The notes: a model not told the origin generated them from the sequence alone. Counted from the stretch's first letter, positions 26,065 through 35,609 are shown. The stretch is DNA of 64,000 nucleotides from IDS-8 sp964424805 (GCA_964424805.1 CAYRKH010000002.1:69709-133708); one strand, 5' to 3'. Made by a program: numbers and translations.

Positions 26065-27627
26065 GTGGCTCTGCCTGGCAACGTAAGTCGCCGGGAGCTA
26101 TTCGGTTATGCCGCCGCTTTGGTCATAGTTGCGGCGGAGACACGATTCAATAACGGCGCTGCTGCGGCCCGGCTTATCGATAACGCACGGCCGGAGCGCG
26201 CGGTCGCCGGGAATGAGCTCCTCGAGTTGACGATAACGGAGCTCGTCCATGCTTTCGAATCCAGGGACGTCTCCGCAATTCAGTACGCACAGGCGGTTGC
26301 GGAAAGAGCCGAGCAACTAAAGGATTTGAACGCGTTCATCAGCTTTGACGAAGCGTTGTTGTTCGACGCCGCGCGCAAAGCTGACACTGCGAAACACGCG
26401 CGAGGCCGGTTAAACGGCGTCCCAATCGTCGTCAAGGATAACATTGCGTGTCGAGGGTATCCGCTAACCGGCGGCACGCCATCCTTGCAACGTCATTTTC
26501 CCGATCGTAATGCGGCTATCGTCCAACGACTTCTGGATGCCGGCGGGCTGGTAGCGGGCAAAGCCAACTTGCACGAACTGGGTATGGGGGAGATCGGCAC
26601 TAATGCCTACTTTGGGCGTAGCAAAAATCCATACTCACCGCGAATGGTCACGGGTGGCAGCAGCGGGGGGACGGCGGCCGCCGTCGCGGCCAGGATCGTC
26701 CCCGGCGGGCTCGGTACGGACACGGGAGGTTCCGTGCGTGTTCCGGCTGCGCTCTGCGGACTGGTCGGCTTTCGCCCGAGCGTTGGCCGCTACCCGCGCG
26801 AGGGTATCGTGCCAATGTCGGCGACCCGGGACACGGCGGGGACCATGGCGCGTTCCGTTTCGGACATTGCTCTGCTGGATCGTGTCATAACGGAGGACCT
26901 CGGAGGGGGTAGAACCCTGGCTCCGGTGAAGCTCGAGGGGCTTCGGCTTGGCGTTCCGCGACAGCATTTTTATGGGAATCTCGACGACGAGGTCTCCGAA
27001 GCCATTGAAGGTGTCCTCCGCGTGCTGAGCGACAACGGTGCCGTCCTCGTCGAGGAACCGCTCGCGACGGTTGTCGAGATTCACGACGAGATCAGTTTCC
27101 CGATCATTCTCTACGAGATGGCGAGAGACCTGGGCAAATGGCTCGAGGCGAACGTCAGCGACATGTCGCTCGAGGAGTTGGTCCAAGGCATCCAGTCGGA
27201 GGACGTACGGGCCTTGATTCCCGAATGGTATGGAGAAGGTGCCGTAGCGGAGCACACCTACCTGAGAGCAATCAGGCAGAGATTGCCTGTCCTACGCAAA
27301 GCTTACGCCGATCATTTCTCACGATTCAGGATCGACGGACTGCTGTTCCCCACTACGGCCCAGCCTGCCCGTATCCTGAACGAGGATTGGTCGTTACGAA
27401 TCGACGCGGGGTCCTCGATCTCTACGCGGATATATGGACAGAACGTCGGGCCCGGCAGCCTTGCCGGAATACCGGGCATCACCCTGCCTGTATCGCTGAC
27501 CCGAGCGGGCCTTCCTGTAGCGCTCGGGATTGACGGACTTCATGGAAACGATCCTGGATTGCTGGACGTAGCGGCGGGCATCGAGGCCGCATTACCGCGT
27601 ATACCGCCGCCGGACATCCCCACCTGA
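26065..27627 (+). CDS. Amidase-signature hydrolase with Tat-like N-terminus
   Basis: This 520-residue protein has the Ser-cisSer-Lys triad of the amidase-signature family: K124 (GVPIVVKDNI), S199 (VTGGSSGG) and S223 (GTDTGGSVRVPA). The spacing matches fatty-acid amide hydrolase, so it should be active. The N-terminus SRRELFGYAAALVIVAAE resembles a twin-arginine export signal, so the enzyme is probably periplasmic. The GTG start follows the receptor stop with no gap, which suggests translational coupling. It may hydrolyse an amide brought in by the receptor. Confidence 0.9.
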   Translation: MALPGNVSRRELFGYAAALVIVAAETRFNNGAAAARLIDNARPERAVAGNELLELTITELVHAFESRDVSAIQYAQAVAERAEQLKDLNAFISFDEALLFDAARKADTAKHARGRLNGVPIVVKDNIACRGYPLTGGTPSLQRHFPDRNAAIVQRLLDAGGLVAGKANLHELGMGEIGTNAYFGRSKNPYSPRMVTGGSSGGTAAAVAARIVPGGLGTDTGGSVRVPAALCGLVGFRPSVGRYPREGIVPMSATRDTAGTMARSVSDIALLDRVITEDLGGGRTLAPVKLEGLRLGVPRQHFYGNLDDEVSEAIEGVLRVLSDNGAVLVEEPLATVVEIHDEISFPIILYEMARDLGKWLEANVSDMSLEELVQGIQSEDVRALIPEWYGEGAVAEHTYLRAIRQRLPVLRKAYADHFSRFRIDGLLFPTTAQPARILNEDWSLRIDAGSSISTRIYGQNVGPGSLAGIPGITLPVSLTRAGLPVALGIDGLHGNDPGLLDVAAGIEAALPRIPPPDIPT

Positions 27628-27705
27628 CAATAATTCTGGCTCCGTTCGCCCTCTCGCCAAGTCGAAAATTCTTCCTGGATACCCGGAAAGCAACCGAAAT
27701 AGATA

Positions 27706-27734
27706 TTGACATATATATTTATTAATATGAGAAT
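27706..27734 (+). promoter_or_regulatory. Candidate promoter of the second TonB receptor, same layout as that of the first
   Basis: TTGACA (27706-27711), a 17-nt spacer and GAGAAT (27729-27734). The 14-mer ATATTGACATATAT (27703-27716) is identical to one before the first receptor, and both -10 regions share AGAAT. The spacer is nearly all A and T. This points to coordinated control of the two receptor genes. Confidence 0.5.
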
Positions 27735-27768
27735 TGGGTTAACGTGAGAATTCCGGATTAAAAAACCA

Positions 27769-30054
27769 ATGAAATCAAAGGCTACTTCGGCAATTACGGT
27801 GCTCGGTCTCGTTGTAAGCGGTGCCGCGATCGCTCAGCAGGACTCGATCGAGGAAATCCTTGTTACGGCATCAAAACGCGGCGAGTCGACACTGATCGAG
27901 ACACCCATGGCCATCCAGGCGGTCACCGGGGACGAGCTCGAGACTCGAGGGATCACCCAATTCATCGATTTTGCCAGGAGCATCTCCGGAATGTCCTTCG
28001 AGGACCAGGGACCCGGGGACAAGAAGATCGTACTGCGAGGACTGCAGTCCACCGGCGCCGCCACGACCGGCATGTATTTCGACGACATCGTCATCACCAG
28101 CAACCACCGCCAGGACGGTGGGGGACGCCAACCGGATATCAAGCTGGTGGACATGCAGCGCCTCGAGGTTTTGAAGGGACCTCAAGGCACGCTGTACGGC
28201 GCGAGCTCGATGGGTGGTACCATCCGGATGATCACCAACAAGCCCGATGCTTCCACGGTCGGCGGCGCATTCAACGTGGACCTCGGCTCCACGCACTCGG
28301 CGGACGGTATGAACTACCAGGTCGACGCGATGTTGAACGTGCCGATCGTGGAAGATGAGCTGGCAGTCCGCATTGTCGGTTACGACAGCGAACGCGCAGG
28401 ATTCATAGACGACCTTCTGGTCGGGCAAGCAGGGTTCGTCGACGGCGAGGGCGTCAATAATGCCATCGTTTCCGGCGGCAGGGTGGCGCTCAGGTGGACG
28501 CCGAACGACAGGCTGACCGTGGACCTGATGGGGCTTCGGCAGGACACGAAATCGGACGGCCCGGGATGGTATCAGCCCGCGTACGGCAAGTTCGTGCAGA
28601 GAAACTACGTGGCGGCGCCCTGGAGCGAGACGCTGGATGCGCATAACCTCGCCGTGGAGTGGGAAGCGGATCATGGCGTATTCACGGCTACCGCATCCAG
28701 GATGCAGCGTGACATCTTCTACACGTACCCCGCTACACGCATTCTTTGCACGATCTTTGCCGGGTCCGCGGGGCTGGATACCGAACCGTGTCTCTCCCCC
28801 GGGCCTGATCCGAGGGTGGCGGTACCCGCCGGCCCGACCCCGTCGGGCTACGCAGCCCTGTCGGCCGTGGACCAGCCGCAGGACCGCGAGATCGTCAGCA
28901 CCGAGCTGCGTTATGCCTCACTGTGGGACAGTCCTTTCCAGGTCGTCGGCGGCGTTTACTATCAAAGCGAAGAGAACACGTTCCGAAGCAAGGTCATCGA
29001 CGTCCTGAACATGGAAGGAGATCGTTCGCCTTTCGTCGACGGATTGAACGTCAACCGTCTCACGTACACGAAGATCGACCAGGTTGCGGCCTTCGGCGAG
29101 CTGAGTTATGACTTCACCGAGGCGCTCACCGCAACGCTCGGAGTGCGAGCCTTTAAATTCGATATCGACGAGCACGGGCAGAACTTCATGGACCGAAACC
29201 GTACGGTGGACGGCGAGCCGGTGCTGACTTCCTCGAGCGAGGACGACGTCAATTTCAAATTCAACCTTGCATACGGTCCTCCCGATGCCGACTGGACGCT
29301 TTACACCACGTTCTCGCAGGGCTTCCGAAGCGGCGGCAACAACGAGCCGGATTTCACTACCGGCACCGTATTTCCACCGTTCCATTCGGACTCGCTCAAC
29401 AACTACGAGATTGGGGCGAAAGGCCTGTTCTTTGACGGGGCTCTCCGCCTGGATATGGCGGCCTATTACATGGACTGGTCGGACTTGCAGGCTCGCGGAT
29501 TGTTCTCCGGGCTGGACGGCGGTACTTTCCTGATCCTGGACAACATCGGTGATGCTGAAATCAAGGGCGTGGAAATCGGCGCGCTCGCAAGGCCTTCCCT
29601 GAATCGCGACCTGACGCTCGGTGGTACCTTGTCGTTGACCCAGGCGGAGTTGACTACGGATACCCCGCTGCAGACCGGGCCGAATACAGGACGCGCGGGC
29701 GATAGAATTCCGAACGTGCCGAAGGTGACGGGCAACGTCTACGCCGAGTACCTGTTCTCACTGGCTAACGACTGGGACCTGACCACGCGGATCAACTATT
29801 CGTACGTTGGTGAATCGTTCAGCGACTTCCGGCCGAACTCGCCGAGGTACCAGCCCCAGGGCGATTACTCGCTTGTCGATTTGCGAGCAACTCTCAACAT
29901 CGGCGAACAGTATCGGGTGGCGCTCTACCTCGACAACGCTTTCGATGAGAATGCGGCCGTGACTTACTCTGCCGATGCCAACCTGCGGCGTCCGGACCAG
30001 GTAATTCCGTTGCGCCCGAGAACGATTGGAGTCTCCTTCGGCTACCAGTTTTGA
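27769..30054 (+). CDS. TonB-dependent outer-membrane receptor
   Basis: This 761-residue receptor has a signal peptide (MKSKATSAITVLGLVVSGAA), a TonB-box/plug start (IEEILVTASKRGES), the plug motif RLEVLKGPQGTLYGASSMGG, a C-terminal beta-barrel and a terminal aromatic residue (GVSFGYQF). Its barrel includes a Cys pair in an extracellular-type loop near residues 325-340. TonB receptors of this type import siderophores, carbohydrates or other large organics. The substrate cannot be read from sequence. The next gene begins at or just after the stop codon. Confidence 0.93.
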   Translation: MKSKATSAITVLGLVVSGAAIAQQDSIEEILVTASKRGESTLIETPMAIQAVTGDELETRGITQFIDFARSISGMSFEDQGPGDKKIVLRGLQSTGAATTGMYFDDIVITSNHRQDGGGRQPDIKLVDMQRLEVLKGPQGTLYGASSMGGTIRMITNKPDASTVGGAFNVDLGSTHSADGMNYQVDAMLNVPIVEDELAVRIVGYDSERAGFIDDLLVGQAGFVDGEGVNNAIVSGGRVALRWTPNDRLTVDLMGLRQDTKSDGPGWYQPAYGKFVQRNYVAAPWSETLDAHNLAVEWEADHGVFTATASRMQRDIFYTYPATRILCTIFAGSAGLDTEPCLSPGPDPRVAVPAGPTPSGYAALSAVDQPQDREIVSTELRYASLWDSPFQVVGGVYYQSEENTFRSKVIDVLNMEGDRSPFVDGLNVNRLTYTKIDQVAAFGELSYDFTEALTATLGVRAFKFDIDEHGQNFMDRNRTVDGEPVLTSSSEDDVNFKFNLAYGPPDADWTLYTTFSQGFRSGGNNEPDFTTGTVFPPFHSDSLNNYEIGAKGLFFDGALRLDMAAYYMDWSDLQARGLFSGLDGGTFLILDNIGDAEIKGVEIGALARPSLNRDLTLGGTLSLTQAELTTDTPLQTGPNTGRAGDRIPNVPKVTGNVYAEYLFSLANDWDLTTRINYSYVGESFSDFRPNSPRYQPQGDYSLVDLRATLNIGEQYRVALYLDNAFDENAAVTYSADANLRRPDQVIPLRPRTIGVSFGYQF

Positions 30055-30056
30055 CC

Positions 30057-31838
30057 GTGTCGCGATCAGCACGACAGCAAACACACCCTGCCGGGCTGCG
30101 GAAGAGGTTCATCCGGCCTGCATGGCGTTTAACAGCTAAAGCGGCGGCAATCCTGGCTCTGACGCCGATTGCCGCCGCTGAGCTGCCTCAATCGGTTGCC
30201 GCCGACCTCGTCCTTTTCAACGGGAAGATCGTTACGGTCGATTCCGGGTTCAGCGTCCAGGAGGCTATAGCGGTTCGCGGGAAGACGATCCTGGACGTAG
30301 GGACCAGCGAAGCAATGTTGGCCCTGGCCGGTAGCGAGACGCAGCGGCTGGACCTGCAGGGAAAGACAGTTATTCCCGGCTTGATCGATGACCACTATCA
30401 CTTCCTGAGCAAAGCTGTCGACCAGTACCTCGGTGTCGAGGTTGCCCTGGTCAAATCGATCGACGAGATGGCGGCCCGGATCAGGGAGAAGGTCGCCCAA
30501 TCGGCTCCGGGTGAGCTCGTGTACACCACCTCCGGCTGGATGCCGGCGCAGCTGGAAGAGGGCAGGCCGCCGAACCGATACGACCTGGATCCGGTGTCGC
30601 CGGACAATCCGGTCATCGTGCAAGGTGGCCACTCGATCTACCTGAATTCCTACGCGTTGCGCCAGGCCGGGATCACGAAGGACACGGTGGCGCCGGACGG
30701 CGGCACGATCGAAAAGGATCCGTCGACCGGGGAACCCACCGGAAGATTGATCGAGAATGCGCAAGAGCTCGCGCGCCAATGGGTCCTGGGCCGGGCAACG
30801 CACGCGGAGAAAATCGAAGCGCTGCGCGCCGGCCAGAAGAAACTCAACTCGGTTGGAATTACCAGCATACGGGAGCCCGGCATTTCGGCCGCTGACATGC
30901 GGGCTTACCAGGACCTGCGCGAAAGCGGCGAGCTGACCGTCCGCGTGAGCATGAACTACAGCCTCGATCCGTCGAAACCCGCGGACGAGCTGATCGAACA
31001 ACTGGAAACCTGGGGCGTCAGCTCAGGGTTCGGGGATCCGATGCTGCGCCTTGACGGTATCGGCGAATTCGGGATCGACGGCGGGTTCGAAGCGGGGTTG
31101 ATGTCACAACCTTACGCGAATGCCCCGGGTAACGAGGACGCGGGCGAATACTTCGGATTGCAGCGGATCCCGACGGCGAAGTTCGAACAGGTCATGCAGG
31201 CGATGAGCCGATTGGGTTGGCGAGCCTGCGTTCATGTTGTTGGCGACCGCGGTCTCGACGTGGTGCTGGACGCTTATGAGAAGGCCAGCCGGATAGCGCC
31301 CATCGCTGCCAAACGCTGGGTCATCGAGCACGCGCATTTCACGAGGCCGGATCAATTTGACAGGATCCGGGACCTGGAGCTCGTAATCTCGACGCAGTTC
31401 CATCCTTACATGGCCGCCGGCGATATGGTCCACTTCTGGGGGGAAGACAGGGCGTCCAACGCGATGAGAATGCGTGACTGGCTGGATGCCGGCCTCAAGG
31501 TTGGCGGCGGGAGTGACTGGTCGCTGTTACCGCCTGATCCGTTCTGGATGATCTACCACTGGGTCACGCGGGATACGCGGCTCTGGGGCGTTCTAGGTCC
31601 CGACCAGCGAATCAGCCGCGAGGAAGCGTTGCGGGTCATGACGATCAATAACGCCTACATTACGCTGGAGGAAGATATCAAGGGATCGCTCGAGCCCGGA
31701 AAGCTCGCGGACCTCGTCGTTCTGTCCGATGACATACTAACCGTTCCGGAAGAGGCGATAAGGGAGATCTTGCCCCTGGTTACGATGGTCGGCGGCAAGA
31801 TCGTGTATCAACAGGAAGAGGCGCTCCTGTCGCCGTAA
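30057..31838 (+). CDS. YtcJ-like amidohydrolase with signal-like N-terminus
   Basis: This protein of roughly 593 residues belongs to the YtcJ-type amidohydrolase 3 family. The N-terminal metal motif is in GLIDDHYHFLSKAV. VIQ-like GGHSIYLNSYALR and the C-terminal GGGSDWSLLPPDP and GSLEPGKLADLVVL are standard. A hydrophobic segment (AAAILALTPIAAAELPQSVAA) suggests export. The start could be TTG at 30051, overlapping the receptor stop, or GTG at 30057. It is coupled to the TonB receptor gene and may process its substrate. Confidence 0.85.
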   Translation: MSRSARQQTHPAGLRKRFIRPAWRLTAKAAAILALTPIAAAELPQSVAADLVLFNGKIVTVDSGFSVQEAIAVRGKTILDVGTSEAMLALAGSETQRLDLQGKTVIPGLIDDHYHFLSKAVDQYLGVEVALVKSIDEMAARIREKVAQSAPGELVYTTSGWMPAQLEEGRPPNRYDLDPVSPDNPVIVQGGHSIYLNSYALRQAGITKDTVAPDGGTIEKDPSTGEPTGRLIENAQELARQWVLGRATHAEKIEALRAGQKKLNSVGITSIREPGISAADMRAYQDLRESGELTVRVSMNYSLDPSKPADELIEQLETWGVSSGFGDPMLRLDGIGEFGIDGGFEAGLMSQPYANAPGNEDAGEYFGLQRIPTAKFEQVMQAMSRLGWRACVHVVGDRGLDVVLDAYEKASRIAPIAAKRWVIEHAHFTRPDQFDRIRDLELVISTQFHPYMAAGDMVHFWGEDRASNAMRMRDWLDAGLKVGGGSDWSLLPPDPFWMIYHWVTRDTRLWGVLGPDQRISREEALRVMTINNAYITLEEDIKGSLEPGKLADLVVLSDDILTVPEEAIREILPLVTMVGGKIVYQQEEALLSP

Positions 31839-32238
31839 GCCGCTCAATCCTTCGGATCTGTTCCTACCCTGCCGGGAAAGCCTGTCCCGACACGTCCTTG
31901 CGATAACGCCGCGGTTGGCCGTCCCTCATCGGCCGCCCGGACGATCCACCGGTCCTTGGTGCGCCGGGGGGATGCCCCCAGGCGCCCCGGGCCGCCGCTC
32001 CGATACCGTCGCGAAACCTTCGCACAGGCTGCGCAACTTTGGATTGCGCGTACCGCAATTGGCAGGCCGCCCGGGATACCCCCGTTTCTTCCAAGTTATT
32101 GCCCAAAACGCAACCAAATGCTGACCCAAGGTTGTTGTGGAAACGGGAGACGGTTACTAGGCTATGCCGGAAATAGATCGCCGCCTGCCGCGCGTCCGGC
32201 GTGTCCGAGCGGGCGCATATTGAATTGAGGAATCAGTA
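31839..32238. promoter_or_regulatory. 400-bp intergenic region with two LysR-type palindromes and a GC hairpin
   Basis: No gene is supported here; short ORFs on both strands have no family features. It holds two RTTGC-N7-GCAAY palindromes, ATTGC-GCGTACC-GCAAT (32043-32059) and ATTGC-CCAAAAC-GCAAC (32098-32114). Their centres are 55 bp apart, upstream of the DapA-like gene. A strong hairpin at about 31962-31984 (CGCC/GGCG outer and G-run/C-run inner pairs) may end the preceding transcript. Confidence 0.5.
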
Positions 32239-33174
32239 TTGAACCGACAGGACGTTGATTGGCGGGGCTACATTCCGGCTATCACCACGCCGTTCGACCG
32301 CGATGGGGCCTTGAACATTCGAATGGTAGACGATCTGCTCGACTGGTTGATGGCGGAGGGCATGCACGGAATCGTCGTGGCCGGAACTACCGGCGAATGG
32401 TTTTCGATGAAGCCCGACGAGAAGGTCACGTTGTTTAACGCCGTCGGCCGGAAGCTGTCGGGACGCATGACCATTATTGCCGGTTGCAACGCCTACACCG
32501 CCAACGAGGTCGCACAGATCGCCGGCGCCGCGAAGCAGGCAGGTTTCGACGGCATCCTCCTGACACCGCCTCCGTACATCCGCCCCACGAGCAGGGAGAT
32601 CGAAGCGTTTTATCGGGACGTAAGTGACAGGATCGAGCTTCCGATCTGTGTCTACAATTGGCCTCCGGGAACGGGCATCGACATGGATCTCGAGCTGCTG
32701 ACCCGGCTTGCGTCCATTGAGCGGGTCGTCGCGATCAAGAACTCGACCTCCAGTTGGCAGCATTTCCTGGCGGTGTTCGAAGCTCTGCACGAGGAGGTGC
32801 GGATTTTCGGCGTGCCGATGAACGAGGAGGGTATGGACCTGGTCCTGAATCACGACGCGGACGGGATGATGGGAGCGGGTGCGGTGCTCGGCAGACGGCA
32901 GCCGGAGTTCTTCAACGCCCTTTGGCGCAACGATCGTGAGACAGCGGTTGCCATGGCGCGGTTGGACCGGGCGCTGATGGAAGCCTGGTTCACCCCCGAG
33001 CTGACCGGCCGCTTCGGTTCCGCGCAGGCGATTCTGAAAACGGCGCTGAACGTGCAGGGCCTGCCCGGCGGCTACCCCCGAGCGCCGATCCTGCCGCTGG
33101 ACGAGCGCGGGGAAGCGCAGGTGCGCGATTCCCTGGCCGGGCTCGACATCAGGCTCGAGAGCCCGGGGAGCTGA
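32239..33174 (+). CDS. DapA-family class I aldolase (dihydrodipicolinate synthase-like)
   Basis: This 311-residue protein shows DapA/NanA-type features: GTTGEW (49-54), catalytic tyrosine in VYNWPP (Y139) and Schiff-base lysine in VAIKNSTS (K167). Such enzymes condense or cleave pyruvate-derived compounds. It is not necessarily the biosynthetic DapA because it lies in a catabolic context next to a convergent LysR gene. The start appears to be TTG at 32239, nine bases after GAGG. Two candidate LysR boxes lie upstream. Confidence 0.88.
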   Translation: MNRQDVDWRGYIPAITTPFDRDGALNIRMVDDLLDWLMAEGMHGIVVAGTTGEWFSMKPDEKVTLFNAVGRKLSGRMTIIAGCNAYTANEVAQIAGAAKQAGFDGILLTPPPYIRPTSREIEAFYRDVSDRIELPICVYNWPPGTGIDMDLELLTRLASIERVVAIKNSTSSWQHFLAVFEALHEEVRIFGVPMNEEGMDLVLNHDADGMMGAGAVLGRRQPEFFNALWRNDRETAVAMARLDRALMEAWFTPELTGRFGSAQAILKTALNVQGLPGGYPRAPILPLDERGEAQVRDSLAGLDIRLESPGS

Positions 33175-33183
33175 ACGGCAGGC

Positions 33184-33204
33184 CCGGCGCGCTTACGGCG
33201 CCGG
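33184..33204. terminator. Hairpin between convergent dapA-like and lysR genes
   Basis: CCGGCGC (33184-33190) pairs with GCGCCGG (33198-33204) around a 7-nt loop containing the lysR stop codon. No T-run is visible. It may act for both converging transcripts. Confidence 0.35.
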
Positions 33205-34122
33205 CAGGAAGGGCATCGTTGCCTCGATCTCCTGTAAGAGCTTCACTGCCGCCACGGGCAGCTGACGTCCGAGCCGGGTAATCACGCTGGCGCTCGTGTG
33301 CCTCAGGAGCGGATGGTCGAGGGAAACGGCGGCGAGCGTGCCGGCCTGGATTTCGGTATGTGCAGCAATGCTCGGCAGGATCGTGATCCCCGAGCCGGAT
33401 CGCGCGAACTCCTTGAGCATCAGGAGCGAGTTGCTGGTCAGCGTCGGCGTGAGGAAGACGTGATCCTCCGATTCCGCGCCGCTCAGTATCTGGCGGATGC
33501 GGAAGGAGCGGTCCGGAACGCCGATGCGCTCCCCGGCGAGATCGGTCATGCGCAGGAATGGGCGCTCGCTCAACGGATGATCCGGCCGCAGGATTACCTT
33601 GAGGGGTTGGTCCGAGGACGCGCGCACCCGGATCTTGGCATCGGGAGCCGCCTGGAAGACCATGCCGATATGGGCCTCGTCTTCGAGTAGCAGCGCCACG
33701 ACTTCGTTCGTGCCGCAGGTGTGCATCGTGAGCTTGATGGATGGATGCCGGTCCAAAAAGCCGCGCAGTACGCCAAGCAGCAGGTCACCTATGAAGCCCT
33801 CGCCGACCGCCAGGTGCACCGTGCCACCCTTCAGGCCGCGCAGGTCGCGCAGCTCCGACACGAACGCCTCACGGTGTGCGGTGAGCTGGCGGTAATAGCT
33901 GATCGCGATTTCGCCGGCTTCGGTCAGCTTGAGCGTGCGGCGGCTGCGCTCGATGAGGGGAACACCCAGTTCTTCTTCGAGTTGGGCGATCTGGCGGCTG
34001 ATCGATGAGGGCGCGACGTTCAGTTTTTCGCTGGCAGCGCGCATGGTACCGCCACGCACCGCTTCATAAAGATACCGTAACCGGTGATCGTGGAATTTCT
34101 CGAAGAATGTAGGGTTCTGCAT
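33193..34122 (-). CDS. LysR-family transcriptional regulator
   Basis: This 309-residue protein has the N-terminal winged helix of LysR regulators (LRYLYEAVRGGTMRAASEKL, then VAPSSISRQIAQLEEELG) and a C-terminal effector-binding domain. A perfect GTTGC-N7-GCAAC palindrome is centred 34 bp before its start, consistent with autoregulation. The same motif stands before seven other intergenic boundaries in the window. It is therefore the prime candidate for a regional activator. Its effector is unknown; the neighbouring DapA-like gene suggests an oxo-acid. Confidence 0.92.
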   Translation of the reverse strand: MQNPTFFEKFHDHRLRYLYEAVRGGTMRAASEKLNVAPSSISRQIAQLEEELGVPLIERSRRTLKLTEAGEIAISYYRQLTAHREAFVSELRDLRGLKGGTVHLAVGEGFIGDLLLGVLRGFLDRHPSIKLTMHTCGTNEVVALLLEDEAHIGMVFQAAPDAKIRVRASSDQPLKVILRPDHPLSERPFLRMTDLAGERIGVPDRSFRIRQILSGAESEDHVFLTPTLTSNSLLMLKEFARSGSGITILPSIAAHTEIQAGTLAAVSLDHPLLRHTSASVITRLGRQLPVAAVKLLQEIEATMPFLPAP

Positions 34123-34147
34123 GGCGTCGAGTAGCTGGAACGTGGCT

Positions 34148-34164
34148 GTTGCATTTTACGCAAC
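34148..34164. promoter_or_regulatory. RTTGC-N7-GCAAY palindrome between lysR and bshC
   Basis: GTTGC-ATTTTAC-GCAAC is a perfect inverted repeat of the T-N11-A type favoured by LysR proteins. It lies between the divergent lysR and bshC genes, where a LysR protein would control itself. Confidence 0.6.
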
Positions 34165-34178
34165 GGACGCGATTATGT

Positions 34179-34194
34179 CTTGACATTGATCAAG
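34179..34194. promoter_or_regulatory. FNR/CRP-family-like box upstream of the bsh operon
   Basis: CTTGACATTGATCAAG is a palindrome with one mismatch to the FNR/ANR consensus TTGAT-N4-ATCAA. It is centred about 85 bp before the bshC start. TTGACA inside it could also be part of a -35 box. Confidence 0.4.
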
Positions 34195-34271
34195 CCTGAA
34201 AGGGTCAATAGCCTACAGTCGCCCGACTCCGACCAGCCGGGGCCGCCGCCATTTTCCGGAGCGCGCACCAG

Positions 34272-35609
34272 ATGAATAAAGCGCCGCTGCGCGTCGTGCG
34301 AAGCCCGTATCCGGGACGCCGCTCGCGGCTTTGCACGGATTTTCTCCAGGGCCGCGGGGAGATCGGAGGTTTCTTCGGGCCGTCTTTCCGGGATACCGCC
34401 GGCCTCGCCGCCCTGGCGGAGCGGCTGTCGGGGCAGCCTTATCCGCGAAGCGCGGCTGCCCGAGCCCTCCGGGCGTTTGCCCGGGACGTCCAGGCGCCGC
34501 TACGGGTCGAGGAGCAGGCTGCCTGCCTCGGCGAATCTTCGGCGGTGGCCGTCTTCGCCGGGCAGCAGGCGGGCCTCTTCACGGGGCCGCTTTATACGGT
34601 TTACAAGGCGCTGACGGTCGAGCGCTGGGCAATCGACCTCGGCAGGCTCCTTGGCGTTTCGGTCGTTCCGTGTTTCTGGTTGGCAGACGATGACCACGAT
34701 TTCGAGGAGGTCGATCACGTCGAGATCCCGGGGGCCGGGCACCCGAGACGACTCAGGTACGTGCCGAAAGTGGCGCCCGCCGGACGTCCGGTCGGTGACC
34801 TGCTCATCGATGAGGGTATGCACGCCGTCGTCGCCGCGCTGCGGGAAGCGCTGCCGGAATCCGCGCACAGCGCTGGTGTGCTCCAAGACGTGGAGGAGTG
34901 CTACGCAAACGGCGCCGGCTTCAGCCGGGCCTTCGCGCGCCTCTGGTATCGGCTGTTCCCGGACAGCGGCCTCGTGTTTGTGTCGGCCTCGGATAAAGCG
35001 CTGAAGGATCTCGCGGCACCGCTGCTGGCGAAGTCGATAGTCGACCATGAGCGCCTGTTCGAATCGTACGAACGGGATACCCGGCGCCTCGTCGCACTGG
35101 GCTATCACCGCCAGGTTATAAAGCGTCCGGAACAGAGTTTCCTGTTCTGGCACGCCGGCCAGCGCAGCGGCATCATTCGAGATGGCGCCGGCTACTATCA
35201 TTTGCCGGGCCGGGCAGCGCTGAGCGCCAGCCAACTGGGTGAGCTCGTGTTGCAGCGGCCGCAAGCGTTTTCAGGAAACGTGCTGCTGCGTCCCCTGGTC
35301 CAGGACCTGTTGTTCCCGGTACTGGGCGTCGTTCTCGGCCCATCGGAAATTGCCTATCACGCCCAAATTGCCGGCCTTCACGACTACTTGCAGCTTCCGC
35401 GGCCCGCCGTGCTTCCGCGAACGAGCGCGACGTTCGTGGAGCCTTGCGCCGAGCCGCCCGCGGAGCAGGTCATCCCGCCGGGCGAACCGCAGGAGCGGCG
35501 TTTCAACGTCCTCTGGTATCGCGCGCGCTACGGCCCGGGCCTGTTGAAGGCGCTATATCGGCAGTGGCCCGAAGGCGGATCCGATCACTGGCAGCTGCTG
35601 CCGCAATGA
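34272..35609 (+). CDS. bshC: BshC-like cysteine-adding enzyme of bacillithiol biosynthesis
   Basis: This 445-residue protein matches BshC, proposed to join cysteine to glucosaminyl-malate in the last step of bacillithiol synthesis. Diagnostic motifs are VFAGQQAGLFTGPLYTVYKA near residue 100, and FWLADDDHDFEEVDHVEIPG (about 136-155). The C-terminal part includes FSGNVLLRPLVQDLLFPVLG and GPSEIAYHAQI. It is shorter than the roughly 540-residue Bacillus protein. It is the first gene of a three-gene operon, with bshA starting in its stop codon (ATGA). An FNR-like box and a LysR-like palindrome lie upstream. Confidence 0.92.
   Translation: MNKAPLRVVRSPYPGRRSRLCTDFLQGRGEIGGFFGPSFRDTAGLAALAERLSGQPYPRSAAARALRAFARDVQAPLRVEEQAACLGESSAVAVFAGQQAGLFTGPLYTVYKALTVERWAIDLGRLLGVSVVPCFWLADDDHDFEEVDHVEIPGAGHPRRLRYVPKVAPAGRPVGDLLIDEGMHAVVAALREALPESAHSAGVLQDVEECYANGAGFSRAFARLWYRLFPDSGLVFVSASDKALKDLAAPLLAKSIVDHERLFESYERDTRRLVALGYHRQVIKRPEQSFLFWHAGQRSGIIRDGAGYYHLPGRAALSASQLGELVLQRPQAFSGNVLLRPLVQDLLFPVLGVVLGPSEIAYHAQIAGLHDYLQLPRPAVLPRTSATFVEPCAEPPAEQVIPPGEPQERRFNVLWYRARYGPGLLKALYRQWPEGGSDHWQLLPQ

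Noticed and set aside
31915..32129. Short ORFs on both strands in the gap before the DapA-like gene
   Set aside because: Pro/Arg-rich translation without motif; the region instead contains two palindromes and a hairpin, consistent with regulatory DNA.
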